64,000 nucleotides of DNA from Hafnia psychrotolerans (GTDB taxonomy: Bacteria; Pseudomonadota; Gammaproteobacteria; Enterobacterales; Enterobacteriaceae), in assembly GCF_014639435.1 (NCBI RefSeq), contig NZ_BMFZ01000001.1:234748-298747 (forward strand), written 5' to 3'. Shown piece by piece: positions 29,383 to 38,525 of the stretch. Both the position numbers and the translations under genes were made by a program. The notes below the pieces were generated by a model. It was not told the DNA's origin. It worked only from the letters and a program-made list of their open reading frames with translations, and did not search any database. Position 1 is the first letter of the stretch. Each line of letters opens with the position of its first letter.

Positions 29383-31470
29383 TTAGCTCAAATGTAAAAC
29401 GGTCAGAATCACGTCAATTAGCTTGATACCCGCAAACGGCACCAGCAATCCACCCACACCATAAATCCACAGGTTACGGCGCAATAGCGATGCGGCACTC
29501 ATGGCTTTATAACTGACACCGCGCAGCGCCAGCGGGATCAGAAACACAATCACCAGGGCGTTGAAAATAACCGCTGACAAAATGGCGGACGACGGTGAGT
29601 GCAAGTGCATCACGTTCAGCGAATTCAGCTGCGGATAAGTTGCTGCGAAGGCTGCCGGAATGATGGCGAAATACTTGGCAACGTCGTTGGCGATGCTGAA
29701 GGTAGTCAGTGAGCCGCGGGTCATCAGCATCTGTTTACCAATGTGCACCACTTCGATCAGCTTGGTCGGGTTGGAGTCCAAATCGACCATATTACCGGCT
29801 TCTTTTGCGGCCTGAGTCCCGGAGTTCATCGCGACCGCCACGTCCGCTTGCGCCAGCGCCGGGGCATCATTGGTACCGTCGCCGGTCATTGCGACTAAAC
29901 GGCCTTCGGACTGGTATTGACGAATCAATGCCAGTTTGGCTTCTGGTGTGGCTTCGGCCAGAAAATCATCTACACCCGCTTCGGCAGCAATCGCAGCGGC
30001 GGTCAGACGGTTATCCCCGGTGATCATCACCGTTTTGATGCCCATCTTACGCAGTTCGGCGAAGCGCTCTTTAATGCCGCCTTTGACGATATCCTTCAGC
30101 TCGACCACGCCAAGTACACGGGCACCTTCGGCCACAACCAGCGGAGTGCCGCCTTTGCGGGCGACGGTTTCCACCAGCCCTTCGATGGCCTGCGGGAAGT
30201 GACCCCCGTTGGATTCCACATGACGGCGGATGGCGTCGACGGCACCTTTACGAATGCTGCGATCGCCGATGTTTACGCCGCTCATGCGGGTTTGTGCCGA
30301 AAAGGGCACAAAGGTAGCATTAAGCGAATGAATGTCGCGCTCACGCAGATTGAAGCGCTGTTTTGCCAGCACCACGATACTGCGGCCTTCTGGCGTTTCG
30401 TCGGCCAGCGAAGACAACTGTGCGGCATCGGCCAGTTCCTGCTCCGTGACTTGCGGCGCTGGCAGGAACTGCGATGCCTGTCGGTTACCTAAAGTAATGG
30501 TGCCGGTTTTATCCAGTAGTAACACGTCGACATCACCGGCCGCTTCTACCGCACGGCCACTGGTGGCGATCACGTTGGCTTCCAGCATACGACTCATCCC
30601 TGCCACGCCGATCGCCGACAGTAGGCCACCGATGGTGGTTGGGATCAGACAAACCAGCAGCGCCACCAGCACGGTAACTGACACCGGAATACCTACGTGG
30701 CTGGCGTCCACGCTAAACAGTGAGAACGGATACAGCGTCGCGGTTGCCAGTACGAATACCAGCGTCAGTGCGACCAACAGAATGGTCAGCGCGACTTCGT
30801 TTGGTGTTTTTCGACGTTTCGCGCCTTCTACCATGGCGATCATCCGGTCGAGGAAAGTGTCGCCAGGGTTAGCCGAGCACTCGACAATCAGCCAGTCAGA
30901 CAGCACGCGGGTACCGCCGGTGACGGAGGAGAAGTCACCACCGGACTCGCGGATCACCGGCGCAGACTCACCGGTGATCGCGCTTTCATCCACCGAGGCG
31001 CCACCGACCAGGACTTCACCATCGCAGGGCACGGTATCACCGGCTTCAATCAACACCATATCGCCTTTACGCAGCTCGTCCGCCGCGACTTTACTCACCG
31101 GCGAATCAGGGCGCGGTTCGTTAATCTTTTTCGCCCAACTGGTTTTCTGTACCCCTTTCAGACTTTCTGCCTGCGCCTTACTGCGACCCTCGGCCAGCGC
31201 TTCGGCAAAATTGGCAAACAGTACGGTGAACCACAGCCACAGTGACACACTGCCGGTAAATCCGGCGCTGCCATCCGTTTGTCTAAAAAGAATAGCCAGC
31301 CAGATTACCGTGGTCAGGATACTGCCCAGGTAAACCACGAACATCACCGGGTTTCGCCACTGGACCCGGGGATCCAGTTTCTTCACCGAGTCGATCACCG
31401 CGGTGCGGAGCAGGCGCGAATCAAACAGCGCACGTTTCTTACGAGTCATTTTCTTCATCTCACTGTTCAT
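29383..31470 (-). CDS. kdpB: Potassium-transporting ATPase subunit KdpB
   Basis: The P-type ATPase subunit that hydrolyses ATP for potassium uptake. The 695-residue protein carries the TGES actuator motif (ITGESAPV), the phosphorylated aspartate in [10 protein letters not shown], the nucleotide-binding block and the hinge [17 protein letters not shown]. coli KdpB has 682 residues; the N terminus is slightly longer here (candidate ATGs at 31470, 31458 and 31449). It follows kdpA by 20 bases. Confidence 0.96.
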   Translation of the reverse strand: MNSEMKKMTRKKRALFDSRLLRTAVIDSVKKLDPRVQWRNPVMFVVYLGSILTTVIWLAILFRQTDGSAGFTGSVSLWLWFTVLFANFAEALAEGRSKAQAESLKGVQKTSWAKKINEPRPDSPVSKVAADELRKGDMVLIEAGDTVPCDGEVLVGGASVDESAITGESAPVIRESGGDFSSVTGGTRVLSDWLIVECSANPGDTFLDRMIAMVEGAKRRKTPNEVALTILLVALTLVFVLATATLYPFSLFSVDASHVGIPVSVTVLVALLVCLIPTTIGGLLSAIGVAGMSRMLEANVIATSGRAVEAAGDVDVLLLDKTGTITLGNRQASQFLPAPQVTEQELADAAQLSSLADETPEGRSIVVLAKQRFNLRERDIHSLNATFVPFSAQTRMSGVNIGDRSIRKGAVDAIRRHVESNGGHFPQAIEGLVETVARKGGTPLVVAEGARVLGVVELKDIVKGGIKERFAELRKMGIKTVMITGDNRLTAAAIAAEAGVDDFLAEATPEAKLALIRQYQSEGRLVAMTGDGTNDAPALAQADVAVAMNSGTQAAKEAGNMVDLDSNPTKLIEVVHIGKQMLMTRGSLTTFSIANDVAKYFAIIPAAFAATYPQLNSLNVMHLHSPSSAILSAVIFNALVIVFLIPLALRGVSYKAMSAASLLRRNLWIYGVGGLLVPFAGIKLIDVILTVLHLS

Positions 31471-31490
31471 GAATCAACGGGGTCATGGCA

Positions 31491-33179
31491 TTACTGTGCT
31501 GACCACACTTGCAGATGCTCTGCAACGGGGCCCAGAGCCAACGCAGGAATGAAAGTCAGCGCACCGACTAACAGTACGGTACCGACCAGTAGGCCGATAA
31601 ACAGCGGGCCTGAAGTCGGCAGCGTACCGTTACCCGCTTTCTGGCGTTTTTTCGCGACCAGTGAACCTGCGATGGCGAGAACCGGTAAGATCACCCCGAA
31701 GCGGCCAACGAACATACATATAGCCAGCAGCACGTTGTAAAACGGTGTATTGACGCTCAGGCCCCCGAAGGCGCTGCCGTTGTTGTTAGCGGCAGAAGAG
31801 ACGGCGTACAACACCTCGCTGAAACCATGTGCGCCAGGATTGAGTATTCCTGCGCGTCCGGCATCGGTGACCAGTGCCAGCGCGGTGCCAAGCAACACCA
31901 GTGTTGGCGTGACCAGGATCGCCAGCGCGGTCATCTTCATGTCGTAAACGTCAATCTTCTTGCCGAGATATTCCGGTGTGCGGCCAATCATCAGACCCGC
32001 GATGAATACCGTCAGAAGGACGAACAGCAGCATGCCGTAAAGACCTGAACCCACACCGCCAAATACCACTTCACCAATCTGGATAAGCCACATCGGCATC
32101 ATCCCGCCCATGGCGGTGAAGGAGTCATGCATCGCGTTTACCGCACCGCATGAGGCCGCCGTGGTGATTGCGGCAAACAGGCTGGATGCCAGGATGCCGA
32201 AACGACTCTCTTTGCCTTCCATATTGATATTGCTGGTAGCGCCGAGCTGGGTGAAATGCGGGTTACCTTGCAGTTCGGCGTACATGATAACGACCACTGA
32301 AACGACAAAAATCAGCGACATGGCCCACACCAACGCATGGCCCTGACGGTTGTCACCAACCACGCGGCCAAAGGCGAAGCACAGGGCACAAGGGATGAGG
32401 AAAATCGCCAGCATCTGCACCATGTTGCTCAGTGCCGTTGGGTTTTCAAATGGATGAGATGAGTTAGCGCCAAAGAAGCCGCCGCCATTGGTTCCAAGCA
32501 TCTTGATCGCTTCCTGCGAAGCCACCGGCCCCATCGGCAACGTTTGTTGCAAACCTTCAAGTGTGGTGACGTGCTGATAGGCTTCAAAGTTTTGCAGCAC
32601 GCCTTGGCTGACGAAAAAAAGGGCGATCAGCAGCGATATTGGGAGCAGCAGGTAAATGGTGATACGCCACAAGTCAGTCCAGGCGTTACCTATTGTTTGT
32701 GCCGAAGGGCGTGCAAAAGCACGAATCAGCGCAAAGGCTACGGCAATCCCGGTGGCCGCGGACAGGAAGTTTTGCACCGTTAGGCCAACCATTTGGCTCA
32801 AATAGCTCAGCGTATTTTCGCCGCTATAGGCTTGCCAGTTAGTATTAGTGACAAAACTGACGGCAGTGTTAAAGGCCAGATCCCATGACAAACCGCCAAA
32901 ATTCTGCGGGTTGAGCGGTAATGAGCCTTGCGCCATCAGCAGCGACATCAGAATCACCATCCCCAGAATGTTGAAAACCATGATCGCCAGTGCGTATTGC
33001 CACCATGTCATTTCGGTTTTAGCGCTGCCCGCCGTGTGTAATATCCCTCGTTCAAACCCTTGTAAAAACGGAACAGGTTGACCTTCAATCAACTGAGCAA
33101 TAAAACTGCCCAGTGGTTTCGAAAGCAGCAATAGCACCAGCATAAAACTGGCGATAAGTAAGAATGCCGAAGCTGCCAT
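31491..33179 (-). CDS. kdpA: Potassium-transporting ATPase subunit KdpA
   Basis: Membrane subunit related to potassium channels that takes up the ion. The 562-residue protein has about ten membrane helices and the four pore-loop segments, including [27 protein letters not shown] and [14 protein letters not shown]. coli KdpA is 557. Its start follows the kdpF stop codon directly. Confidence 0.96.
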   Translation of the reverse strand: MAASAFLLIASFMLVLLLLSKPLGSFIAQLIEGQPVPFLQGFERGILHTAGSAKTEMTWWQYALAIMVFNILGMVILMSLLMAQGSLPLNPQNFGGLSWDLAFNTAVSFVTNTNWQAYSGENTLSYLSQMVGLTVQNFLSAATGIAVAFALIRAFARPSAQTIGNAWTDLWRITIYLLLPISLLIALFFVSQGVLQNFEAYQHVTTLEGLQQTLPMGPVASQEAIKMLGTNGGGFFGANSSHPFENPTALSNMVQMLAIFLIPCALCFAFGRVVGDNRQGHALVWAMSLIFVVSVVVIMYAELQGNPHFTQLGATSNINMEGKESRFGILASSLFAAITTAASCGAVNAMHDSFTAMGGMMPMWLIQIGEVVFGGVGSGLYGMLLFVLLTVFIAGLMIGRTPEYLGKKIDVYDMKMTALAILVTPTLVLLGTALALVTDAGRAGILNPGAHGFSEVLYAVSSAANNNGSAFGGLSVNTPFYNVLLAICMFVGRFGVILPVLAIAGSLVAKKRQKAGNGTLPTSGPLFIGLLVGTVLLVGALTFIPALALGPVAEHLQVWSAQ

Positions 33180-33269
33180 TTAAAATTCCTCCGCATTCAG
33201 CAAGGCATAAACCAGATAGCCGAGCAGCAAAAGAACCAGCAGTGCGCCGCAGATTACGCCAACAGTCAC
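33180..33269 (-). CDS. kdpF: Potassium-transporting ATPase small subunit KdpF
   Basis: A 29-residue single-helix peptide beginning MTVGVICGALL and ending YALLNAEEF, almost the size and sequence of E. coli KdpF (29 aa), which sits in the membrane against KdpA. The start is GTG, preceded by GGAGGTGG, and the stop codon abuts the kdpA start, so the two are translationally linked. First gene of the operon. Confidence 0.92.
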   Translation of the reverse strand: MTVGVICGALLVLLLLGYLVYALLNAEEF

Positions 33270-33348
33270 AGTCCACCTCCACAGGTGTGTTTTTTATATG
33301 GCAGCGAGAATAGGAAAATGCGGGGAAAGATCCTGAAAAGATAAGGGG

Positions 33349-33376
33349 CTCGGGTGTAAATAAAGTATAAAAATGG
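33349..33376 (-). promoter_or_regulatory. KdpE-binding site of the kdp promoter
   Basis: Read on the minus strand, TTTTTATACTTTATTTACACC closely matches the T-rich KdpE target upstream of E. coli kdpF (TTTATACTTTTTTTACACC). It lies about 80 bases upstream of kdpF. Confidence 0.75.
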
Positions 33377-33549
33377 CTGAAAATGAAACTGAAATGAAAC
33401 CTATGTGATGTACTTATTTAACTTTTTCGTAACCGAGTTACAGCCATAGATAAAAAATGGCGTTTTTTTACACATTAAGTGGTCAGACGAGTAGTAAACT
33501 TTCATCAATTACGATAAAATTTGTTCAATTTCCATCAACCTCAAATTTA

Positions 33550-33669
33550 TACCCAATGGACTTCAAGTCGTAGACAGGCGGCCAACCAGTGAATCCTTGT
33601 GCTTACTTAAGTCAGTGACCGGGATGAGAGAGGACTGCCAACCATGCGATGGCTTGAAAGACGAAGGGG
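33550..33669. repeat. Palindromic repeat, family A
   Basis: A 120-bp element with ends TACCCAATGGACTTCAAG and GGCTTGAAAGACGAAGGGG, inner arms CCAACCAGTGAATCC and GTGCTTACTTAAGTCAGTGAC. It ends 21 bases before ybfA. Same family as 7683 and 45471, in the sub-form whose ends read CTTCAAG rather than CTTCGAG. Confidence 0.7.
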
Positions 33670-33690
33670 ATTGCCGAAAGGAGCAACGCT

Positions 33691-33897
33691 ATGTCTGATT
33701 ACACGCCGTATACGCTGACCCGTATTATCACCCGCCGCGCTCTGGTGCTGGCCGCTGGCCTGCTGGCATTACCGGTGATGCTGTTCCGCCAGGACCGCGC
33801 CCGCTTTTACAGCTATTTACACCGCGTCTGGCTAAAAACCAGCGATAAACCGGTCTGGCTGAGCCACGCCGAGGTCGCTACCCAGGACTTTTACTAA
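33691..33897 (+). CDS. ybfA: Small conserved protein YbfA
   Basis: A 68-residue protein the same length as E. coli YbfA, with a conserved second half ([20 protein letters not shown] and the ending DFY). Residues 15-34 form a single hydrophobic helix with arginines before it, suggesting a membrane or membrane-associated peptide. Function unknown. It sits divergent from kdp, as in E. coli. Confidence 0.88.
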   Translation: MSDYTPYTLTRIITRRALVLAAGLLALPVMLFRQDRARFYSYLHRVWLKTSDKPVWLSHAEVATQDFY

Positions 33898-34208
33898 ACC
33901 TTTGTTGTCTTTGGCGCACCCGTAGTGTTAGCTGCAGGTGCTCGCCCGAATCAACGACTTTAGTCAATTCATCGAGATTCTCGTGTTTTCTGCCTTGCTG
34001 TAACGTTAATGACTCAGTGGATTTGCCTCATTTAATGAAGGTTTTCTCACTACCTGCTTTAACCCCGATTAGCCGATCGGGGTTTTTTATTGCCTGAATC
34101 CCAAACCTGTACAACATTATTTTTTTGTATAACTTATACTGAATCATAACGAAGGTTGATGAATGTTCTTCTTCAACCCTTTTTCCACATGAGAGTCAGG
34201 GAGTCGCC
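33898..34208. other. ybfA-rudS gap
   Basis: This 311-bp gap holds the ybfA terminator (34061) and then an AT-rich stretch before the next gene, including TTGTATAACTTATACTGAATC (34123-34143), a likely promoter region, and GAGTCAGGGAG before the start. No gene is seen. Confidence 0.5.
34061..34088 (+). terminator. Terminator of ybfA
   Basis: AACCCCGAT and ATCGGGGTT pair around a six-base loop, followed by TTTTTT. Confidence 0.9.
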
Positions 34209-35162
34209 ATGAGTGAACATATTCCGGTTGGGATCAGCGCCTGCCTGTTAGGGGAAAATGTCCGGTTTGATGGCGGACATAAGCGGTTGGCGTTTGCCGT
34301 CGAACAACTGGCACCTTATGTGCGGTTCGAAGCGATTTGTCCGGAGATGGCGATTGGCCTCCCGACGCCAAGGCCTGCGCTGCGCCTGGTCAGGCTCGAT
34401 GACGGCGTGGCGATGCGTTTTAGCAATGATGAAAGCATCGATATCACTGAGAAAATGCAAGGCTACGCTGAACAGCGCATCGAACCACTCGGGCATTTAT
34501 GCGGATATATCCTGTGTGCCAAATCGCCAAGCTGCGGTATGGAGCGCGTGCGGGTATACAGCGCTAACGGCAAAGATGGCAAAAAAGTGGGTGTGGGCAT
34601 TTACGCCGCGGCGCTGATGAAACGTTTCCCGTGGTTGCCGGTGGAAGAAGATGGCCGCCTGAATGATCCGGTGCTGCGTGAGAATTTTGTGGAGCGAGTA
34701 TTTGCGCTGTACGAGCTGAATCAGCTGCGCGCCAGCGGTCTGACGCGCGGAAAACTGATGGATTTCCACAGCCGTTACAAACTTTCACTGTTGTCGCACT
34801 CCCAGCCACAATACCGGGAGCTGGGTCGTTTTGTGGCCAGTATGGCTGAGTGGTCGTCGCTGGAAGACTACTTCATTGAGTATCGCCAGAGACTGATGGA
34901 TTTGTTGCAACACAAGGCCACGCGCCGCAACCACACCAACGTGCTGATGCATGTACAAGGCTACTTCCGCAGCCAACTGAATGCACATCAACGGCAGGAG
35001 TTGACCCAGCTTATCGACCGTTATCGTCAAGGTGTGCAGCCCTTACTGGCCCCGATTACCTTGCTGAAGCATTACATGTCGGAATATCCAGATGAGTATC
35101 TGGCCGGTCAGCGCTATTTCGAACCCTATCCTGAAGCTCTGCGCTTACGTTACGGACACTAA
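34209..35162 (+). CDS. rudS: DUF523-DUF1722 protein, probable tRNA 4-thiouridine desulfidase
   Basis: A 317-residue two-domain protein. The N-terminal DUF523 (TudS-type) domain (about 1-145) has cysteines at 12 (SACLLG), 44 (AICPEMAIG) and 109 (SPSCGM), the pattern that holds a [4Fe-4S] cluster in thiouracil desulfidases. The C-terminal DUF1722 domain (about 190-310) corresponds to E. coli YbgA (169 aa), which lacks the first domain. Fusions of this architecture (RudS) have been described as removing sulfur from 4-thiouridine in tRNA. Twelve bases separate it from phrB, so the two are probably one operon. Function by family, not proven here. Confidence 0.8.
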   Translation: MSEHIPVGISACLLGENVRFDGGHKRLAFAVEQLAPYVRFEAICPEMAIGLPTPRPALRLVRLDDGVAMRFSNDESIDITEKMQGYAEQRIEPLGHLCGYILCAKSPSCGMERVRVYSANGKDGKKVGVGIYAAALMKRFPWLPVEEDGRLNDPVLRENFVERVFALYELNQLRASGLTRGKLMDFHSRYKLSLLSHSQPQYRELGRFVASMAEWSSLEDYFIEYRQRLMDLLQHKATRRNHTNVLMHVQGYFRSQLNAHQRQELTQLIDRYRQGVQPLLAPITLLKHYMSEYPDEYLAGQRYFEPYPEALRLRYGH

Positions 35163-35173
35163 AAAGGATCTTT

Positions 35174-36613
35174 ATGACCACGCATCTCGTCTGGTTTCGC
35201 AATGATTTGCGCATGACCGACAACCGCGCGTTGCACGCCGCCTGTGAAGATCCGCAGGCGCGCGTGATGGCCGTCTTTATTGCCACGCCCGAGCAATGGA
35301 AACAGCATGAGATGGCACCGCGTCAGGCGGCGTTTATTTATCAGCATCTTCAGACGCTGCAACATTCGCTGGCCGAACGCAGGATCCCGCTGCATTACCA
35401 TCAGTGCGATGATTTCGTGGACAGCGTGAACTGGCTGAAAGCGTTTTGCGCCAGCGAAAAGGTGGATGCGCTGTTTTACAACAAACAGTATGAAATCAAC
35501 GAACGCCTGCGCGATGACGCGCTGGAAAAAGCGGTCAGCTCAGACGTATTGTGCCATGCGTTTGATGACAGCCTGCTATTACCGCCGGGTTCGGTTACCA
35601 CCGGCGAAGGCTCGATGTATAAGGTGTATACGCCATTTCGGCGCGCTTTTCTCGACCGCCTTACGGAATCCGACAGCCGTTCACTGCCTGCGCCGAAAGC
35701 CCGCAACACCCAGAATGACGTGAGTTTACATCGGCTGACACCCTTCGACTTTCCTCAGCAGTCGGTCGGTGAAGACTTTCCTGTCGGTGAAGAGGCCGCG
35801 CGCGATCGTCTGCGCACATTCTGCCGTGAAACCGTGCAGGATTACCTGGGACAGCGTGACCTGCCGGCCGAGGATGGGACCAGTTTGCTATCGCCGTATC
35901 TGGCCATTGGCGTGTTGTCACCGCGCCAATGTTTTAACCGTCTGCGCACTGAATGTCCGGACGTACTCGAACGCCGAGACGGTGGTGCCTTCGGTTGGCT
36001 CAATGAGCTGATATGGCGTGAGTTCTATCGCCATCTACTGGTGGCCTGGCCGAAACTTTGCAAACATCAGCCGTTTATCGAATGGACCGACAACGTGAGC
36101 TGGCGTCATGCGCCACAAGATTTACAAGCGTGGAAAGAGGGTAAGACCGGCTATCCCATTGTCGATGCCGCCATGCGTCAACTCAACGATACCGGCTGGA
36201 TGCACAACCGGCTGCGGATGATTGTCGCGAGCTTTTTGGTAAAGGATTTGCTGATCGACTGGCGCGAAGGTGAGCGCTACTTCATGTCGCAATTGCTCGA
36301 TGGTGATCTGGCCGCCAATAACGGCGGCTGGCAGTGGGCCGCATCGACAGGGACGGACGCTGCACCCTACTTTCGTATTTTCAACCCGACCACTCAGGGC
36401 GAAAGATTTGATACGGCGGGTCGTTTTATTAAAACCTGGGTGCCGGAGTTGAGCCATGTCCCAGAAAAAGCGATCCATCAGCCGCATCGTTGGGCGGAGA
36501 AACAACAGTGCGTGTTAGACTACCCGGCACCGGTTATCGATCACTCCCTCGCCCGCAAAGAGACGCTGGCGGCGTTCGAATCGGCAAAACGCAGGAATCA
36601 GCCAACGGGCTGA
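35174..36613 (+). CDS. phrB: Deoxyribodipyrimidine photolyase
   Basis: Repairs cyclobutane pyrimidine dimers with blue or near-UV light. The 479-residue protein has the N-terminal antenna-binding domain (TTHLVWFRNDLR) and the C-terminal FAD domain with WREFYRHLL, the MHNRLRM segment and the block LAANNGGWQWAASTGTDAAP. E. coli PhrB has 472 residues. It follows rudS closely and is followed 38 bases later by a metallo-beta-lactamase-fold gene that may share the transcript. Confidence 0.95.
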   Translation: MTTHLVWFRNDLRMTDNRALHAACEDPQARVMAVFIATPEQWKQHEMAPRQAAFIYQHLQTLQHSLAERRIPLHYHQCDDFVDSVNWLKAFCASEKVDALFYNKQYEINERLRDDALEKAVSSDVLCHAFDDSLLLPPGSVTTGEGSMYKVYTPFRRAFLDRLTESDSRSLPAPKARNTQNDVSLHRLTPFDFPQQSVGEDFPVGEEAARDRLRTFCRETVQDYLGQRDLPAEDGTSLLSPYLAIGVLSPRQCFNRLRTECPDVLERRDGGAFGWLNELIWREFYRHLLVAWPKLCKHQPFIEWTDNVSWRHAPQDLQAWKEGKTGYPIVDAAMRQLNDTGWMHNRLRMIVASFLVKDLLIDWREGERYFMSQLLDGDLAANNGGWQWAASTGTDAAPYFRIFNPTTQGERFDTAGRFIKTWVPELSHVPEKAIHQPHRWAEKQQCVLDYPAPVIDHSLARKETLAAFESAKRRNQPTG

Positions 36614-36651
36614 TCACCCAAAGAATTCTTCACCACACACGGAGCGATGTG

Positions 36652-37635
36652 ATGAAACACAAGATGTTGGCGCTGATCCTGGCGTGTACTGCCGGTCAGG
36701 CAATTGCTGGTTTTAACGTAGTGGCGCTTGGCGTTGACGGCGGGGTGGAAGAGGGGAATCTCACTTCCTATTTGATTCGCAGTGACTCTCAAAAATTGTA
36801 TCTCGGGTTGGATGCCGGTTCGGTTCTGCCCGGCATCAGCAAGGCGCTGGAAAAAGGGGCTTTCCCGCAGGTGACGGTGGAAAATTCCGCACCTTATACC
36901 CCACAGGGCGCGGTGTTCCGCAATTTGATCGGGGGTTATTTCATCAGTCATGGTCATCTCGACCATCTCGCCGGGCTTATCATCAGCTCGCCGGAAGACA
37001 GCCGCAAACCGATTTACGGCTCCGCAGACACTATTGGCACTCTGCGGCAGCACTACTTCAATGGCCGAGTGTGGCCGAATTTCAGTGATTCTGGCAGCGG
37101 TATGCGCATAGGCACCTACCGGCTGAATGCGCCGCGTCCGGCACAGCGTTTCTCCATCGGACTGACTGGCCTGGATGGTACTATTTATCCGCTCAGCCAC
37201 GGCGGTACCCCTTCGAGTATGATTTTAGTCAGCCGTAATAATGAGTCTTTTGCCTATTTTGGCGATACGGGCCCGGATGCAGTGGAAAAATCCAAAAACC
37301 TTGAGACCATCTGGCGGGTGCTGAGTGGAGAAGTGAAGGCTAAACGGCTGAAAGGTATCATCATTGAAACGTCGTATCCAGACGGCGTGTCGGACAGCAA
37401 ACTGTTTGGCCATTTAACACCGGTCTGGCTGCTGAAAGAGTTAAAAGTGTTGGAGCAAAACAGCGGGGGTAATGGTTCACTCAACGGGCTGACCGTGATC
37501 ATCAGCCACATCAAACCCAGCCTGAAAGCTGATGCCGATCCGCAAGCCGAGATTATGCAGCAACTTTCAGCCGGCGATGCGCTGGGCGTGAAATTTGTGC
37601 GTTTACAGCAGGGTGATTCGCTGAAGCTTGATTAA
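36652..37635 (+). CDS. Exported class II 3',5'-cyclic nucleotide phosphodiesterase
   Basis: A 327-residue protein with a signal peptide (MKHKMLALILACTAGQAIAG) and a metallo-beta-lactamase fold. The zinc motif HGHLDH is at residues 100-105 and further metal ligands are likely in LSHGG, FGDTGPD and FGHLTP. This fits class II phosphodiesterases such as yeast PDE1 and the periplasmic CpdP of Vibrio fischeri, so periplasmic hydrolysis of cAMP is the best guess. ATG at 36652 has GGAG eight bases upstream; a longer frame from 36490 only overlaps phrB. Not present at this place in E. coli. Confidence 0.78.
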   Translation: MKHKMLALILACTAGQAIAGFNVVALGVDGGVEEGNLTSYLIRSDSQKLYLGLDAGSVLPGISKALEKGAFPQVTVENSAPYTPQGAVFRNLIGGYFISHGHLDHLAGLIISSPEDSRKPIYGSADTIGTLRQHYFNGRVWPNFSDSGSGMRIGTYRLNAPRPAQRFSIGLTGLDGTIYPLSHGGTPSSMILVSRNNESFAYFGDTGPDAVEKSKNLETIWRVLSGEVKAKRLKGIIIETSYPDGVSDSKLFGHLTPVWLLKELKVLEQNSGGNGSLNGLTVIISHIKPSLKADADPQAEIMQQLSAGDALGVKFVRLQQGDSLKLD

Positions 37636-37777
37636 CTCAATCAAGCGACCCACTTATGGCTTTCGCTTTCAGGCTAATCTGCCGTACAACAGGGGGCTTT
37701 ATTGTGCGCGTTTTTGGGGCATGGCGACTCATGGGTTATTATCCATCCTATAGACCCTAACAGAGATACCTACCGCC

Positions 37778-38521
37778 ATGAATAACCTTCAGCTAGAAGC
37801 CCTGATCAATCATAAACTCGACGTTAATAGCTTCCAGGATTACGCACCCAACGGTTTGCAGGTGGAAGGTTGTACTGACGTCAGGCGGATTGTCACGGGT
37901 GTAACGGCCTCACAAGCACTGCTCGATGCCGCAGTGGAGTATCAAGCGGACGCTATCGTCGTACACCATGGCTATTTCTGGAAAAACGAACCGGCGGTGG
38001 TTCGCGGCATGAAGCGTCATCGCCTGAAAACCTTGCTGCTCAACGACATTAATTTATACGGTTATCATCTGCCGCTCGATGCGCATCCGCAATTGGGCAA
38101 TAACGCTCAGTTAGCAAAAATGTTTGGTATCCAGGTGCAAGGTGAAGTGATGCCGCTGGTGCCTTACGGTGAGCTGGATGTTCCGCTGAGTGGTGAGGCG
38201 TTGCGTCAGCGTATAGAAGTATTGCTCGACCGAAACGTATTGCACAGTGCACAGGGCGGGCCGGACGAAATCCGCCGTGTTGCTTGGTGTTCAGGTGGTG
38301 GTCAGGGCTTTATTCAGCAGGCTGCGGAGTTTGGTGTTGATGCGTATATTAGCGGTGAAGTTTCAGAACAAACTATTCACATTGCCCGCGAAATGGGCTT
38401 GCATTTTTACGCCGCAGGCCATCACGCCACCGAACGTTACGGCGTGAAAGCACTGGGTGAATGGCTTCAAAGCGAACATGGATTTGAGGTTAAATTCATC
38501 GATATCGATAACCCAGCGTAA
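37778..38521 (+). CDS. ybgI: NIF3/DUF34 family metal-binding protein YbgI
   Basis: A 247-residue protein, the length of E. coli YbgI, forming a hexameric toroid with a two-metal centre in that family. Metal ligands are visible in VVHHGYFW (near 65), the aspartate-containing LPLDAHP and the C-terminal GHHATE. It is often labelled GTP cyclohydrolase 1 type 2, but its physiological role is unsettled. It has its own upstream gap of 142 bases after the phosphodiesterase. Confidence 0.93.
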   Translation: MNNLQLEALINHKLDVNSFQDYAPNGLQVEGCTDVRRIVTGVTASQALLDAAVEYQADAIVVHHGYFWKNEPAVVRGMKRHRLKTLLLNDINLYGYHLPLDAHPQLGNNAQLAKMFGIQVQGEVMPLVPYGELDVPLSGEALRQRIEVLLDRNVLHSAQGGPDEIRRVAWCSGGGQGFIQQAAEFGVDAYISGEVSEQTIHIAREMGLHFYAAGHHATERYGVKALGEWLQSEHGFEVKFIDIDNPA

Positions 38522-38525
38522 CAGT

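Larger units (their letters stand above)
33270..33690. other. kdp promoter region and repeat upstream of ybfA
   Basis: A 421-bp gap between the divergent kdpF and ybfA. It carries a KdpE-like site near kdp, an AT-rich centre and a family-A palindromic repeat directly before ybfA. The ribosome-binding site AAAGGAGC for ybfA is at its right edge. Confidence 0.65.

Noticed and set aside
30332-31333. 333-codon open frame antisense to kdpB
   Set aside because: Entirely within kdpB, with serine/threonine-rich low-complexity translation typical of an antisense shadow.
36490-36651. N-terminal extension of the phosphodiesterase from 36490
   Set aside because: It overlaps the 3' end of phrB in another frame and would bury the signal peptide at MKHKML. 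The ATG at 36652 has a good ribosome-binding site.
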